Shown here: one piece after another, positions 1 to 7,527 of the stretch
Layout of the letters: each line of letters opens with the position of its first letter
How positions within the stretch are numbered: position 1 is the first letter of the stretch
Source of the DNA: Palsa-744 sp036498265
Lineage (GTDB): Bacteria; Actinomycetota; Thermoleophilia; Solirubrobacterales; Solirubrobacteraceae
Length of the DNA stretch: 64,000 nucleotides
Reading direction: 5' to 3'
Assembly: GCA_036498265.1 (NCBI GenBank)
Contig: DASYFT010000036.1
Coordinates: 81,864 to 145,863 of the forward strand
Position numbers and translations under genes: made by a program
Notes under the pieces: generated by a model
Told to the model about the DNA's origin: nothing
The model's database searches: none
What the model saw: only the letters and a program-made list of their open reading frames with translations

Positions 1-355
1 CCGAGAGCGCCGCGGCCAGCGTTCCGACCGGGCAACCGCCTCGGCCACGCTGCTGCGCAACAGTCTGAACCATCGCGTCGCGCCACCGCTCGAGCTCGTC
101 CCAACTGCGCACCGACGCGAGCAGTCGCGCCTGGAAACCCAGCACCATGGCCGCCTGATGCTCGATCACCGCCTCCACCAGCCCGTGCTTGTCACCGAAG
201 TAGTGGTAGATCTGGCTCTTGCTGGCATCGGCGGCGGCCGTCACGTCGTCGACGCTCGTCGCGGACGCCCCCTGGTCGGCGACCAGGCGGGCGGCGGCCT
301 CGACTATGCGGTCTCTGGTCGCGCGACCCTGCGCGGTTGGTGGAAGGGTCCCCAT
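1..355 (-). CDS. TetR/AcrR family transcriptional regulator, N-terminal part
   Basis: The gene enters from the left edge, so only the first 118 residues are present. After a short basic tail the protein has a TetR-type helix-turn-helix (about residues 12-58; the recognition helix reads ASKSQIYHYFGDKHGLVEAV), followed by the start of the ligand and dimer domain with a GGCPVGTLAAAL motif, as in TetR proteins that sense small organic ligands. The ATG at 355 opens the HTH at the usual distance, and a perfect inverted repeat lies 23 bp upstream, consistent with autorepression. The divergent mannosyltransferase-like gene is 320 bp away, so it is only a possible target. The ligand cannot be predicted. 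The family call is firm. Confidence 0.9.
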   Translation of the reverse strand, partial: MGTLPPTAQGRATRDRIVEAAARLVADQGASATSVDDVTAAADASKSQIYHYFGDKHGLVEAVIEHQAAMVLGFQARLLASVRSWDELERWRDAMVQTVAQQRGRGGCPVGTLAAALS

Positions 356-377
356 GGGCGAGGTCGATTCTAGCCGT

Positions 378-395
378 TTGGACGGTCTGGTCCAA
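378..395. promoter_or_regulatory. Probable TetR operator
   Basis: A perfect inverted repeat, TTGGAC-6 bp-GTCCAA, sits 23 bp upstream of the TetR start codon. Its size and position fit a TetR dimer site for autoregulation. It overlaps the left end of the decayed tRNA-like repeat. Confidence 0.5.
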
Positions 396-429
396 CCGGG
401 ATCGAACGGACGACGTCCTTCTTGCAAAA
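389..429 (-). repeat. Decayed tRNA-Ala 3'-half-like repeat
   Basis: On the plus strand this stretch matches, with several substitutions and a small deletion, the T-arm and anticodon-loop segment found much better preserved at 13233, 21076 and 46731. The conserved parts are CCAACCGGGATCGAAC and CTTGCAAA. No tRNA 5' half follows. It lies in the otherwise empty 356-674 interval. Confidence 0.4.
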
Positions 430-473
430 GTACGAGTAGGCGGCGGATCAAAAGTACGAGTAGGCGGCGAATC
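426..473 (+). repeat. Two tandem 24-bp direct repeats
   Basis: The 24-bp unit beginning AAAAGTACGAGTAGGCGGCG occurs twice back to back (426-449 and 450-473) with one base difference. It directly follows the decayed tRNA-like sequence. The surrounding 474-674 shows no gene I can support. Confidence 0.75.
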
Positions 474-674
474 GCTACGGGGTCGAGTCCGCCCTCGCGC
501 CGGCCAACCGAAGCGTTTGCGACACTCGTCGGAGGGCAGTACACGCCGGTCAGCGGAATCAGACGCGGAGGGGGGCATGCGGAGAGGCGCAGTCGGAAGA
601 GCGTTCGAGCCGTCCCGGATCACGACGGGTGGATGTGTCCTGCGCGCGCGCTCGCACGGCAGGGATCGGATCGC

Positions 675-2009
675 ATGCGAGGACCGCTGCTCGTGAGCGG
701 ACCGCTCGTAGCCGACGCGCCAGGTGATGCTCGCCGGGGCCGGCTCGAGGGGATCTTCCCTGCACTGCGTGCCGACCCGGAGCGATCCGAGGCCGCCCGG
801 TCTGCCTGGGCGGCGCTCTGGAGGTCACGCGTGCTGGTGTGGGCCTCGGGGATCGTCGCGGGGGTTGCGTTCAGCCAGGCCCACGACGCCCGCGTGTTCT
901 TCAACCCCCGCGGTCTCACCTCGGGACTCGGCTCGGTGGGGGAAGTCCTGGCAGGCCCGGCGGCACGCTGGGACGGCGCCTACTACCTGACCATCGCCAC
1001 GCACGGTTACGGCGATCTCAACTCTCCCGCCAACCATCTCCTCGCCTTCTTCCCGCTCTATCCCCTGCTGGTGAAGATCGTCGGCGTGGTGATGCCGGTG
1101 ATCCTCGCGGGCGTGCTGATCTCGATCGTGGCTCTCGGCTTCGCACTCTACGGCGTCCATCGTCTCTCCACGCTCGAGTGGGCGCGGGGCGCCGCGGCGA
1201 TGCGCGGGCGCGCGCCGGAGACGGCAGGCCTGGCTGTCCTGTTGCTGGCCTTCTCCCCGATGGCCGTCTTCTTCTCGGCGGACTACACCGAGTCCCTGTT
1301 CATGGCGCTTGCGGTGGCGACGTTTCTCTGCGCGCGCCACGGTCGATGGATGTGGGCAGGGGTGGCCGGCCTGCTCGCGGGCGCGACTCGGAGTCCCGGC
1401 GTGCTTCTGCTGCTGCCGACGCTTGTTCTCTACCTCTACGGACCGAGGGAGGACCGCCTCCCCGACCGGCGTCCTGCCCGCACTCTCGCGTCGAGGCTCC
1501 TACCTCGCTACGACGTCCGCTGGGACGTGCTGTGGCTGGCCCTGATCCCGCTTGGCCTGCTGGCGTTCTTCGCCGGGCTTCAGATCGCCGGAGGACATGC
1601 CCTGAGCCCGCTGACGACCCAGCACACCGCATGGGAACGGCACACCGCCGACCCCGTCGTCGTGATCTGGGACGCGATCAAACAGACCGTCATCGACCAT
1701 CACGGCAACGAGGTGATCCAGCTCGCCGCCCTGCTGGCTGCCGCGATCGCCACGGTCGGCGTCCTGCGCCGTCTGCCGCTCGCCTATGGCCTGTGGATGA
1801 TCGCCGCCCTGATCGAGCCGCTCTCGGACCCCGAGCCCGAACTTCTCATCTCCACGGCGAGGTTCGTCGCCGTTCTCTTCCCGATCGCCATGTGGCTTGC
1901 CCTATGGCTCACCGACCACCCTCGGCTGCGTACGCCGACGCTTCTGGTGTTCGGTGCCACCCTCGTCTACGTCACCTGGAAATTCGCGCTGTGGCATTTC
2001 GTGGCGTGA
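675..2009 (+). CDS. PIG-V-like integral membrane mannosyltransferase
   Basis: This 444-residue polytopic membrane protein resembles the GPI mannosyltransferase II (PIG-V, Mannosyl_trans2) family, GT-C-fold enzymes that use polyprenyl-phosphate mannose. Family-type features are the RWDGAYYLTIATHGY segment after the first membrane helix, the FFPLYPLL segment and PMAVFFSADYTESLFMA. About eight to ten hydrophobic helices run through to the C terminus. In-frame ATGs exist further upstream, but that extension is arginine-rich and reads through the repeat region, so ATG 675 is preferred. In actinobacteria such proteins are assumed to glycosylate envelope lipids or proteins on the outer face. The acceptor is unknown. 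Confidence 0.8.
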   Translation: MRGPLLVSGPLVADAPGDARRGRLEGIFPALRADPERSEAARSAWAALWRSRVLVWASGIVAGVAFSQAHDARVFFNPRGLTSGLGSVGEVLAGPAARWDGAYYLTIATHGYGDLNSPANHLLAFFPLYPLLVKIVGVVMPVILAGVLISIVALGFALYGVHRLSTLEWARGAAAMRGRAPETAGLAVLLLAFSPMAVFFSADYTESLFMALAVATFLCARHGRWMWAGVAGLLAGATRSPGVLLLLPTLVLYLYGPREDRLPDRRPARTLASRLLPRYDVRWDVLWLALIPLGLLAFFAGLQIAGGHALSPLTTQHTAWERHTADPVVVIWDAIKQTVIDHHGNEVIQLAALLAAAIATVGVLRRLPLAYGLWMIAALIEPLSDPEPELLISTARFVAVLFPIAMWLALWLTDHPRLRTPTLLVFGATLVYVTWKFALWHFVA

Positions 2010-2074
2010 TCGCGGCGATGCGCTGGTTGGAGGGGAAGGGAGAGACCACTGTGAGGGCTCCTGCCCGGCCGTGC

Positions 2075-2776
2075 TCACCCGCGTTCTTCGGCCGGGGGTG
2101 TGAGCGCCGCGAGGAACGCCTGAGAACGCTCGCGGTGCTCGCGCAGCAGCAGCAGGGCGCCGGCTCGATCGCCCGACTCGAGCGCGTCGAGGATCCGGTC
2201 GTGCTCGGCGAGGATCTCATCGGGGATCAGCTCCTCATCGGGCTGCATCCACATGCGCCGATACGAGAGGACCCTGTAGGGGTCGAGGGCGTCCCACAGC
2301 TGCGCCACGAACCTGACCAGGAACGAGTTCCCACATAGGGCGAAGATCGTGAAGTGGAAGGTTCTGTTGGCGGCGATCATCTCCACAGCGTCGCGTTCCG
2401 CCACCGCCCGCCTCTGGATCCGCACCTGCGCCCGCATGGTCTCTAGGGCGCCCTCGTCGAGCCTTGGCACCGCGAGGCGCTCGACCTCGGCCTCCAGCAG
2501 GTTCCGCGCGAGGTAGAGCTCAAGGACCCGCTCGATGGGCAGCTCGGTCACGAAGTAGCCGCGCTGCGGCCGGTAGGTCACGATCCCCTCGGTCGCGAGC
2601 GTCTTGAGCGCTTCGCGAAGCGGAATCAGACTGACCCCCAGCTCCAGGGCCGTCGCCTCCTGGAGGATCTTCTCCCCGGGCGCGAGATCGCCACGCACGA
2701 TCGCGGCTCGCAGTTCGCCGGCGGCGATTCCTTCCGCTGTGCGCGGCAGCCGGCTGGTGGTGGTGCGTAGCGACAC
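2075..2776 (-). CDS. GntR family regulator, FCD subfamily
   Basis: The 233-residue protein has an N-terminal winged helix (LREALKTLATEGIVTYRPQR recognition region, about residues 15-80) and an all-helical FCD ligand domain with the metal-binding type residues FHFTIFALCGN and EHDRILDALESGD. GTG 2776 is chosen because the longer reading frame would run through the divergent MmgE/PrpD gene. It is transcribed away from the five-gene carboxylic acid operon starting at 2802, with a 12-bp AT-only palindrome between them, so it most likely represses that operon and itself and is released by a pathway organic acid. FCD regulators commonly sense carboxylates. Confidence 0.9.
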   Translation of the reverse strand: MSLRTTTSRLPRTAEGIAAGELRAAIVRGDLAPGEKILQEATALELGVSLIPLREALKTLATEGIVTYRPQRGYFVTELPIERVLELYLARNLLEAEVERLAVPRLDEGALETMRAQVRIQRRAVAERDAVEMIAANRTFHFTIFALCGNSFLVRFVAQLWDALDPYRVLSYRRMWMQPDEELIPDEILAEHDRILDALESGDRAGALLLLREHRERSQAFLAALTPPAEERG

Positions 2777-2778
2777 GG

Positions 2779-2796
2779 CGAATATTATAATATCCG
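2779..2796. promoter_or_regulatory. Probable FCD-GntR operator and divergent promoter
   Basis: ATATTATAATAT (2782-2793) is a perfect 12-bp palindrome extended by matching CG...CG bases, in DNA that is otherwise very GC-rich. It sits in the 25-bp space between the GntR and MmgE/PrpD start codons and also offers -10-like sequence in both directions. Both genes must therefore have very short leaders or be leaderless. Confidence 0.65.
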
Positions 2797-2801
2797 AGGG
2801 A

Positions 2802-4229
2802 ATGGACGTGTTGCCGGGAAACGGGGTCACATCCGAGCTCGCCTGCTGGCTCGCGGAGGTCCAGCTCGCAGACGTACCGCAAAGGGTCAGAGAGCGGGCT
2901 GCGCACATACTGCTCGACGGCGCGGGCTGTGCGCTGGTGGGCGCTCGGCTGCCCTGGTCTGACGCGGCGACGAGCGCGATCTGTGGTCTCGAAGGCATGG
3001 GCGCCTCCCCGCTGATCGGCAGGGCACAGTCCACGACGCCGTCGGCTGCCGCGCTGTTGAACAGCTCCTACGTCCAGGGATTCGAGCTCGACGATTACCA
3101 TCCGGTGGCACCGGTGCACGGCACCGCGATCGTGCTGCCGGCGCTGCTTGCGGCGGCCGAGGGCGCGGGATCGCCGAGCGGTGCGCAGGTCCTGCTGGCC
3201 GCGATCCGCGGGTTCGAGGTCGGCCCCCGGGTCGGGCTCGCGCTTCACGGGGCGCAGATGCTCACCCGCGGCTGGCACTCGGGACCGGTGTTCGGCGGTC
3301 CGGCGGCGGCCGCCGCGGCTGGGACGCTGCTCGGGCTCGACGCCGACGGCTTCGAGGACGCGCTCGGCCTCGCCGCCACCCAGGCTTGCGGCTTGATGGC
3401 AGCGCAGTTCGGGTCGATGGGCAAGCGCATGCAGCACGGCTTCGCCGCTCGAAACGGCCTGCTGGCTGCGACTCTCGCCGCGGGCGGCTACACCGGCATC
3501 AAGCAGGTGTTCGAGCGCGAGTACGGAGGCTTCCTGAGCACGTTCGGCGAGGGTCACGATCCCGACCCGTCGCAGATCTCCGCCGAGTTGGGCGAGCGGT
3601 GGGAGATCGACGCGATCGCGATCAAGCCGTACGCGGCGATGGCCGGTCTGCACGCCGCGATCGACGCCGTGCGCAAGCTGCTGGCCGAAGCGCCGCTCGA
3701 CCCCGATGAGGTCCAGGCGATCGAGATCTTCGTCTCAGAGCCCGCCTTCCACCACGGTGGTTGGCGCGCGGAGCGCCCGCTCGCCGCGGTCGGGGCACAG
3801 ATGAACCTCGCGTACGCGGTGGCGGTGACGCTCCTGGACGGCACGGCACTGGCGGCGCAGTTCTCGCCGGAGCGGATCGACGCCGACGATGTGTGGACGC
3901 TGATCGAGCGCACGACCACCCGCCACGAACCGCGCTTCGACGAGCGCTACGAGGACGGCTACAACACACGACTCAAGGTCACGCTGGGCGACGGCGCCGA
4001 GCGAACCGCCTTCGTGGACCACCCCCTGGGCGGGATCCAACGGCCGCTCACCAACGCCGAGGTGACCGAGAAGTTCCACACGCTCGCCGATCCGCTCGTC
4101 GGCGCCGAGCGCGCGCGCGAGATCGAGAACGCGGTGCTGTCCCTGGAGTCCCTCGACGACATCGAGACGCTGATCGATCTGCTCGCCGGCGCCGTCGAGC
4201 CGCTCTTCACCAGCGAGGCACGGCGATGA
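2802..4229 (+). CDS. MmgE/PrpD family dehydratase-like protein
   Basis: This 475-residue protein belongs to the MmgE/PrpD family (2-methylcitrate dehydratase, cis-aconitate decarboxylase and relatives). Typical segments are the helical N-terminal domain with SSYVQGFELDDYHPVAPVHG, the glycine/alanine stretch GPVFGGPAAAAAAGTLLGLD, the GKRMQHGFAARNG active-site region and IKPYAAMAGLHAAIDAV, followed by the lid domain. ATG 2802 follows GAGGGA and avoids the antisense GntR gene. Its stop overlaps the next gene's ATG (ATGA), so it is translationally coupled to a lyase and aconitase-like subunits. A role in dehydrating or decarboxylating a branched tricarboxylate or dicarboxylate is likely; the exact substrate is open. 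Confidence 0.88.
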   Translation: MDVLPGNGVTSELACWLAEVQLADVPQRVRERAAHILLDGAGCALVGARLPWSDAATSAICGLEGMGASPLIGRAQSTTPSAAALLNSSYVQGFELDDYHPVAPVHGTAIVLPALLAAAEGAGSPSGAQVLLAAIRGFEVGPRVGLALHGAQMLTRGWHSGPVFGGPAAAAAAGTLLGLDADGFEDALGLAATQACGLMAAQFGSMGKRMQHGFAARNGLLAATLAAGGYTGIKQVFEREYGGFLSTFGEGHDPDPSQISAELGERWEIDAIAIKPYAAMAGLHAAIDAVRKLLAEAPLDPDEVQAIEIFVSEPAFHHGGWRAERPLAAVGAQMNLAYAVAVTLLDGTALAAQFSPERIDADDVWTLIERTTTRHEPRFDERYEDGYNTRLKVTLGDGAERTAFVDHPLGGIQRPLTNAEVTEKFHTLADPLVGAERAREIENAVLSLESLDDIETLIDLLAGAVEPLFTSEARR

Positions 4230-5095
4230 GCCGCGCGCGCGTCCTGCGAGAGCTGCTCGCCGGCGAGGAGCTCATCCTCGCGCCTGGGGTCTACGACGGC
4301 ATCTCGGCTGCCCTCGTCGCCAAGCTCGGCTTCCCGGCCGCATACATGACCGGGGCGGGCGTGTCGGCGTCCGGTTACGGGCTGCCGGACGTGGGACTGC
4401 TCACGCTCACCGAGATGGCCGAGCGTGCACGCGTTCTGGCGGGGCTCGTCGAGGTGCCGCTGATCGCAGACGCCGACACCGGCTACGGGTCGCCGATCAA
4501 CGTGGTGCGCACGGTGGGCGAGTACGAGCGTGCCGGAATCGCGGCGATCCAGCTCGAGGACCAGGTGTTCCCCAAGCGCTGTGGACACCTGGCCGGCAAG
4601 GATGTGATCGACGCCGAGCGCTTCCAAGTGACTCTCCAGGCCGCGCTCGAGGCACGAACCGACCCGGACACGGTGATCATCGCCCGCACCGACGCGCGCG
4701 CACCGCTCGGCATCGAGGAGGCCATCTCCCGCGGTCGCGCCTACGCCGAAGCGGGTGCCGACGTCATCTTCGTCGAGGCCCCTGAGAGCGTCGAGGAGGT
4801 CGAGCGGATCGCCGATGAGATCGACGCGCCACTGCTGCTGAACGTCGTCCCCGGCGGCCGTACGCCCGAGATTCCGGCCGAGCGTCTGGCCGAGCTGGGG
4901 TTCCGAATAGCGATCCATCCAGGCGTGGCGCTGGGCGCCGTCGCACAGGCCGCGATCGCTGCGCTCAGCGAGCTCGCGCGCACCAGCGCGCTCGAGACGA
5001 GCAGCGACCCGGCCGGCTTCTTCGACCTGTTTGGCCTCACGCGGTGGCAGCAACTCGGCGACCGCTACGCCGGCTACGAGCGGAGCGCGCCGTGA
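4226..5095 (+). CDS. Isocitrate lyase/PEP mutase family lyase
   Basis: The 289-residue TIM-barrel protein belongs to the isocitrate lyase/PEP phosphonomutase superfamily. Visible features are the PGVYDGISAAL start, the metal-binding ADADTGYGSP segment, the catalytic-loop motif KRCGH at residues 117-121 and the ARTDAR segment. KRCGH is typical of methylisocitrate- and dimethylmalate-lyase-like members rather than phosphonate enzymes. The ATG overlaps the MmgE/PrpD stop, and the next gene overlaps its stop. In context it should cleave a 2-methyl- or dimethyl-substituted hydroxy acid to pyruvate or glyoxylate plus a second product. Oxaloacetate decarboxylase-type activity is an alternative in this superfamily. 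Confidence 0.88.
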   Translation: MSRARVLRELLAGEELILAPGVYDGISAALVAKLGFPAAYMTGAGVSASGYGLPDVGLLTLTEMAERARVLAGLVEVPLIADADTGYGSPINVVRTVGEYERAGIAAIQLEDQVFPKRCGHLAGKDVIDAERFQVTLQAALEARTDPDTVIIARTDARAPLGIEEAISRGRAYAEAGADVIFVEAPESVEEVERIADEIDAPLLLNVVPGGRTPEIPAERLAELGFRIAIHPGVALGAVAQAAIAALSELARTSALETSSDPAGFFDLFGLTRWQQLGDRYAGYERSAP

Positions 5096-6339
5096 GCATG
5101 ACGATCATCGAGAAGATCCTCGCCCGAAGCGCGGGGCTCGAGGAGGTGCATCCCGGCGACGTGGTCGTGTGCGAGGTGGACATGACGATCCTGATCGACC
5201 TGCAGTTCGCCACGGGCTGGCAGGCGCCGACCCGAGTCGCCGACCCGGAACGCCTGGCGGTGATCATGGACCATGCCGTTCCCGCACCGTCGTTCAATGA
5301 TGCCAACGGCGGTGTGCATGCCCGCAGGTTCGTACAGGAACGCGGGATCAAGCGGTTCTTCGACGTGGGCCAACACGGCATCTGTCACCAGGTCATCGCC
5401 GAGCAGGGCCTGGCGCTGCCCGGGCAGGTGCTGACCTGCACCGACTCGCACACGTGCGCAGCGGGGGCCTACAACACTGCAGCACGAGGGCTGGGCCCCG
5501 TCGAGGTCTACTCGATCATGTGCACGGGCAAGACCTGGTTCCAGGTTGCTCCGACGATCCACTACGTGCTCGAAGGCCAGAAGCCGCAGGTGGTCTCGGG
5601 CAAGGACATCTTCCTCTACGTCGCCGGCACCTACGGCGACGCCACGAACCACAACCTCCAGTTCGACGGCCCCGGCCTCGCTTCGATCCCGATGAACGAC
5701 CGCCGCACGATCGCGACGCAGGGCGCGGAGGTGTCCGCGGACTTCACGACGTTCCCGGTCGACGAGCTGTGCCGTGAGTTTCTCGCGGAGCGCACCGACG
5801 GCGAGTTCGAGCCCGCCGAAGCGGACGCAGACGCCGCCTATTCGACGGTGCGTCACGTTGACCTGGGCTCGCTCGAGCCTTACGTCGCGCGACCCGGCAA
5901 GGTCAGCGACAACGCGCTGCCCGTCGGGAAGATCGAGACGCGCAAACTGGATCAGTGCTTCATCGGCTCGTGTGCGAACGGCCAGATCGAGGACCTGCAG
6001 ATCGCCGCCGAGACGCTGCGGGGAAGACACGTCGCGCCCGGCGTGCGCCTGATCGTCACACCGGCCTCGCAGGCCGTCTATCGCGAGGCCGCTCACCGCG
6101 GTTACCTCGAGGTACTGGCCGACGCGGGCGCGATAGTGACGAACTCGACGTGCGGCGCCTGCTTCGGCTACCACATGGGGCTGCTCGGCGCCGGAGAGGT
6201 CTGCCTGACGGCGTCGACGCGGAACTTCAGAGGTCGAATGGGGAGCCCGGAGGCCGAGATCTACATGGCCTCGCCGGCGACCGTGGCCGCCTCCGCCATA
6301 GCCGGCCGCATCGTCGATCCCCGTGAGGTCGCAAGCTGA
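5092..6339 (+). CDS. Aconitase-superfamily hydro-lyase, large subunit (LeuC/DmdA-like)
   Basis: This 415-residue protein is the large subunit of a 3-isopropylmalate dehydratase-type hydro-lyase. It carries the TCTDSHTCAAGA active-site segment and three cysteines placed as 4Fe-4S ligands (C294 in GSCANG, C354 and C357 in TCGACFG). GTG 5092 overlaps the preceding stop and gives an N terminus MSMTIIEKILARSAG close to archaeal-type LeuC; ATG 5098 is the alternative. The small subunit follows immediately. The operon has no LeuA or LeuB, so leucine synthesis is unlikely. By analogy to dimethylmaleate hydratase of nicotinate fermentation, the heterodimer may hydrate an unsaturated dicarboxylate for the neighbouring lyase. 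Confidence 0.87.
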   Translation: MSMTIIEKILARSAGLEEVHPGDVVVCEVDMTILIDLQFATGWQAPTRVADPERLAVIMDHAVPAPSFNDANGGVHARRFVQERGIKRFFDVGQHGICHQVIAEQGLALPGQVLTCTDSHTCAAGAYNTAARGLGPVEVYSIMCTGKTWFQVAPTIHYVLEGQKPQVVSGKDIFLYVAGTYGDATNHNLQFDGPGLASIPMNDRRTIATQGAEVSADFTTFPVDELCREFLAERTDGEFEPAEADADAAYSTVRHVDLGSLEPYVARPGKVSDNALPVGKIETRKLDQCFIGSCANGQIEDLQIAAETLRGRHVAPGVRLIVTPASQAVYREAAHRGYLEVLADAGAIVTNSTCGACFGYHMGLLGAGEVCLTASTRNFRGRMGSPEAEIYMASPATVAASAIAGRIVDPREVAS

Positions 6340-6851
6340 TGGACGCGGTGATCGAGGGACGCGTTTGGGTCTTCGGGGACAGCGTCGACACGGACAACAT
6401 GTATCCGGGCTTCGCGATGAAGCTCCCGATCGAGGAGGCAGCCGGACACGTCTTCTACGACCTGCGACCAGGCTGGACCGAGCAGGTGGCAGAGGGAGAC
6501 ATCGTCGTCGCCGGAAAGAACTTCGGGATCGGATCGAGCCGCCCGGTCGCCCTGCTGTTTCGCCAACTCGGCGTCGCGGCGCTGGTAGCCGATGAGTTCA
6601 ACTCGCTGTTCCTTCGAAACAGCATCAACTTCGGGCTGCCGGCGATCCAGATCCCCGGCGTGAGCGAAGCGCTGCACGACGAGGATCGCGTACGGCTCGA
6701 CATCCGTCGCGCGACGATCGAGCGCATCGGTGACGGAAAGCGCCTGCAGGGTGCGCCCCTTCCCGACTTCGTCCTCGACATCCTCATCCAGGGCGGCCTC
6801 CTGCCGAAGCTTGCCGCCGAGGGATACCTGCCGACCACCGCGACGCGATGA
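6339..6851 (+). CDS. Aconitase-superfamily hydro-lyase, small subunit (LeuD/DmdB-like)
   Basis: The 170-residue swivelling domain subunit starts at an ATG overlapping the large-subunit stop (TGATG). It contains the GDSVDTDNMYPG entry motif and the substrate-loop motif GKNFGIGSSRPVA that is diagnostic for small subunits of isopropylmalate or homoaconitate-type hydro-lyases. It must pair with the large subunit encoded just upstream. The loop residues YPGFAMK replace the more usual IIPA-type sequence of true LeuD proteins, which again hints at a substrate other than isopropylmalate. The next gene overlaps its last codons by ATGA. Confidence 0.87.
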   Translation: MDAVIEGRVWVFGDSVDTDNMYPGFAMKLPIEEAAGHVFYDLRPGWTEQVAEGDIVVAGKNFGIGSSRPVALLFRQLGVAALVADEFNSLFLRNSINFGLPAIQIPGVSEALHDEDRVRLDIRRATIERIGDGKRLQGAPLPDFVLDILIQGGLLPKLAAEGYLPTTATR

Positions 6852-7420
6852 CGAGCAGCGGCTTCACGCGGGCGCCACTGCTCGGGCGGCTGCTGCGCAA
6901 TCGCAGAGCCGGTGACGCCAAGCTCGCCTGGAATCAGCAGGGTCTGGACGCTCCCGCCACCATGCGCCTGAGGAGCGATGCCTTCGCCGACGGAGCGGGG
7001 ATGCCGCCGCGCTCCGCCGGGCACGGCGTGGGCGCGAACCTCTCGCCGCCGCTTGCGTGGCACGGCGTGCCGGAGAACGCCGCCGAGCTGGTCCTGATCG
7101 TCGAGGACCCGGACGCTCCGCTTTCGAGGCCCGTCGTCCACCTCGCACTCGCGGGCATCCCGCCCGACCTCGGTGGATTCGCGGAGGGAGACCTCAACGC
7201 GGGGTCGCGCTATGGAAGCGGCCGCGGCTCCTTCCGCCGCTTGGGATATGCCGGCCCGCGACCGATTCCCGGACACGGCAAGCACAGATACGTCTTCCAG
7301 CTGTACGCGCTCTCACAGCCTTCGGGCCTCGGACCGGGCGCCCCGCCGAAGGCGATCGTCGCCGCGATCAAAGGTACGGTCATCGCGCGCGGCCGGCTCG
7401 TGGGCACCTACGAACGCTGA
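6848..7420 (+). CDS. PEBP/YbhB-like phosphatidylethanolamine-binding family protein
   Basis: The 190-residue protein belongs to the PEBP (Raf kinase inhibitor-like, YbhB/YbcL) family. The core from about residue 35 shows the LSPPLAWHGVP segment, the ligand-pocket segment EDPDAPLSRPVVHLALAGI and the PGHGKHRYVFQLYAL segment. It lacks a signal peptide, so it is probably cytoplasmic. The start overlaps the stop of the hydro-lyase small subunit (ATGA), making it the fifth gene of the operon. Bacterial PEBPs have no well established function; the coupling suggests a role in handling a small anionic metabolite of this pathway, which is inference. Confidence 0.85.
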   Translation: MTSSGFTRAPLLGRLLRNRRAGDAKLAWNQQGLDAPATMRLRSDAFADGAGMPPRSAGHGVGANLSPPLAWHGVPENAAELVLIVEDPDAPLSRPVVHLALAGIPPDLGGFAEGDLNAGSRYGSGRGSFRRLGYAGPRPIPGHGKHRYVFQLYALSQPSGLGPGAPPKAIVAAIKGTVIARGRLVGTYER

Positions 7421-7527
7421 GCCGAATGACGGCTCATCCTCGCGGCGTCCGAGCCGCCGGGCGGTCGATGGCGCCTCGGCGCTGGTACGCTCACAGTCCA
7501 TCCGGCGAAGCGAGGGGGGACGCCACA

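Noticed and set aside
219..674. N-terminal extension of the mannosyltransferase to 596 residues
   Set aside because: The added region is arginine-rich, includes the tandem repeat and is not membrane-like.
2520..3653. Long minus-strand frame across the MmgE/PrpD gene
   Set aside because: It is arginine-rich, has no family features and lies antisense to a gene with clear motifs; GC-rich DNA commonly gives such frames.
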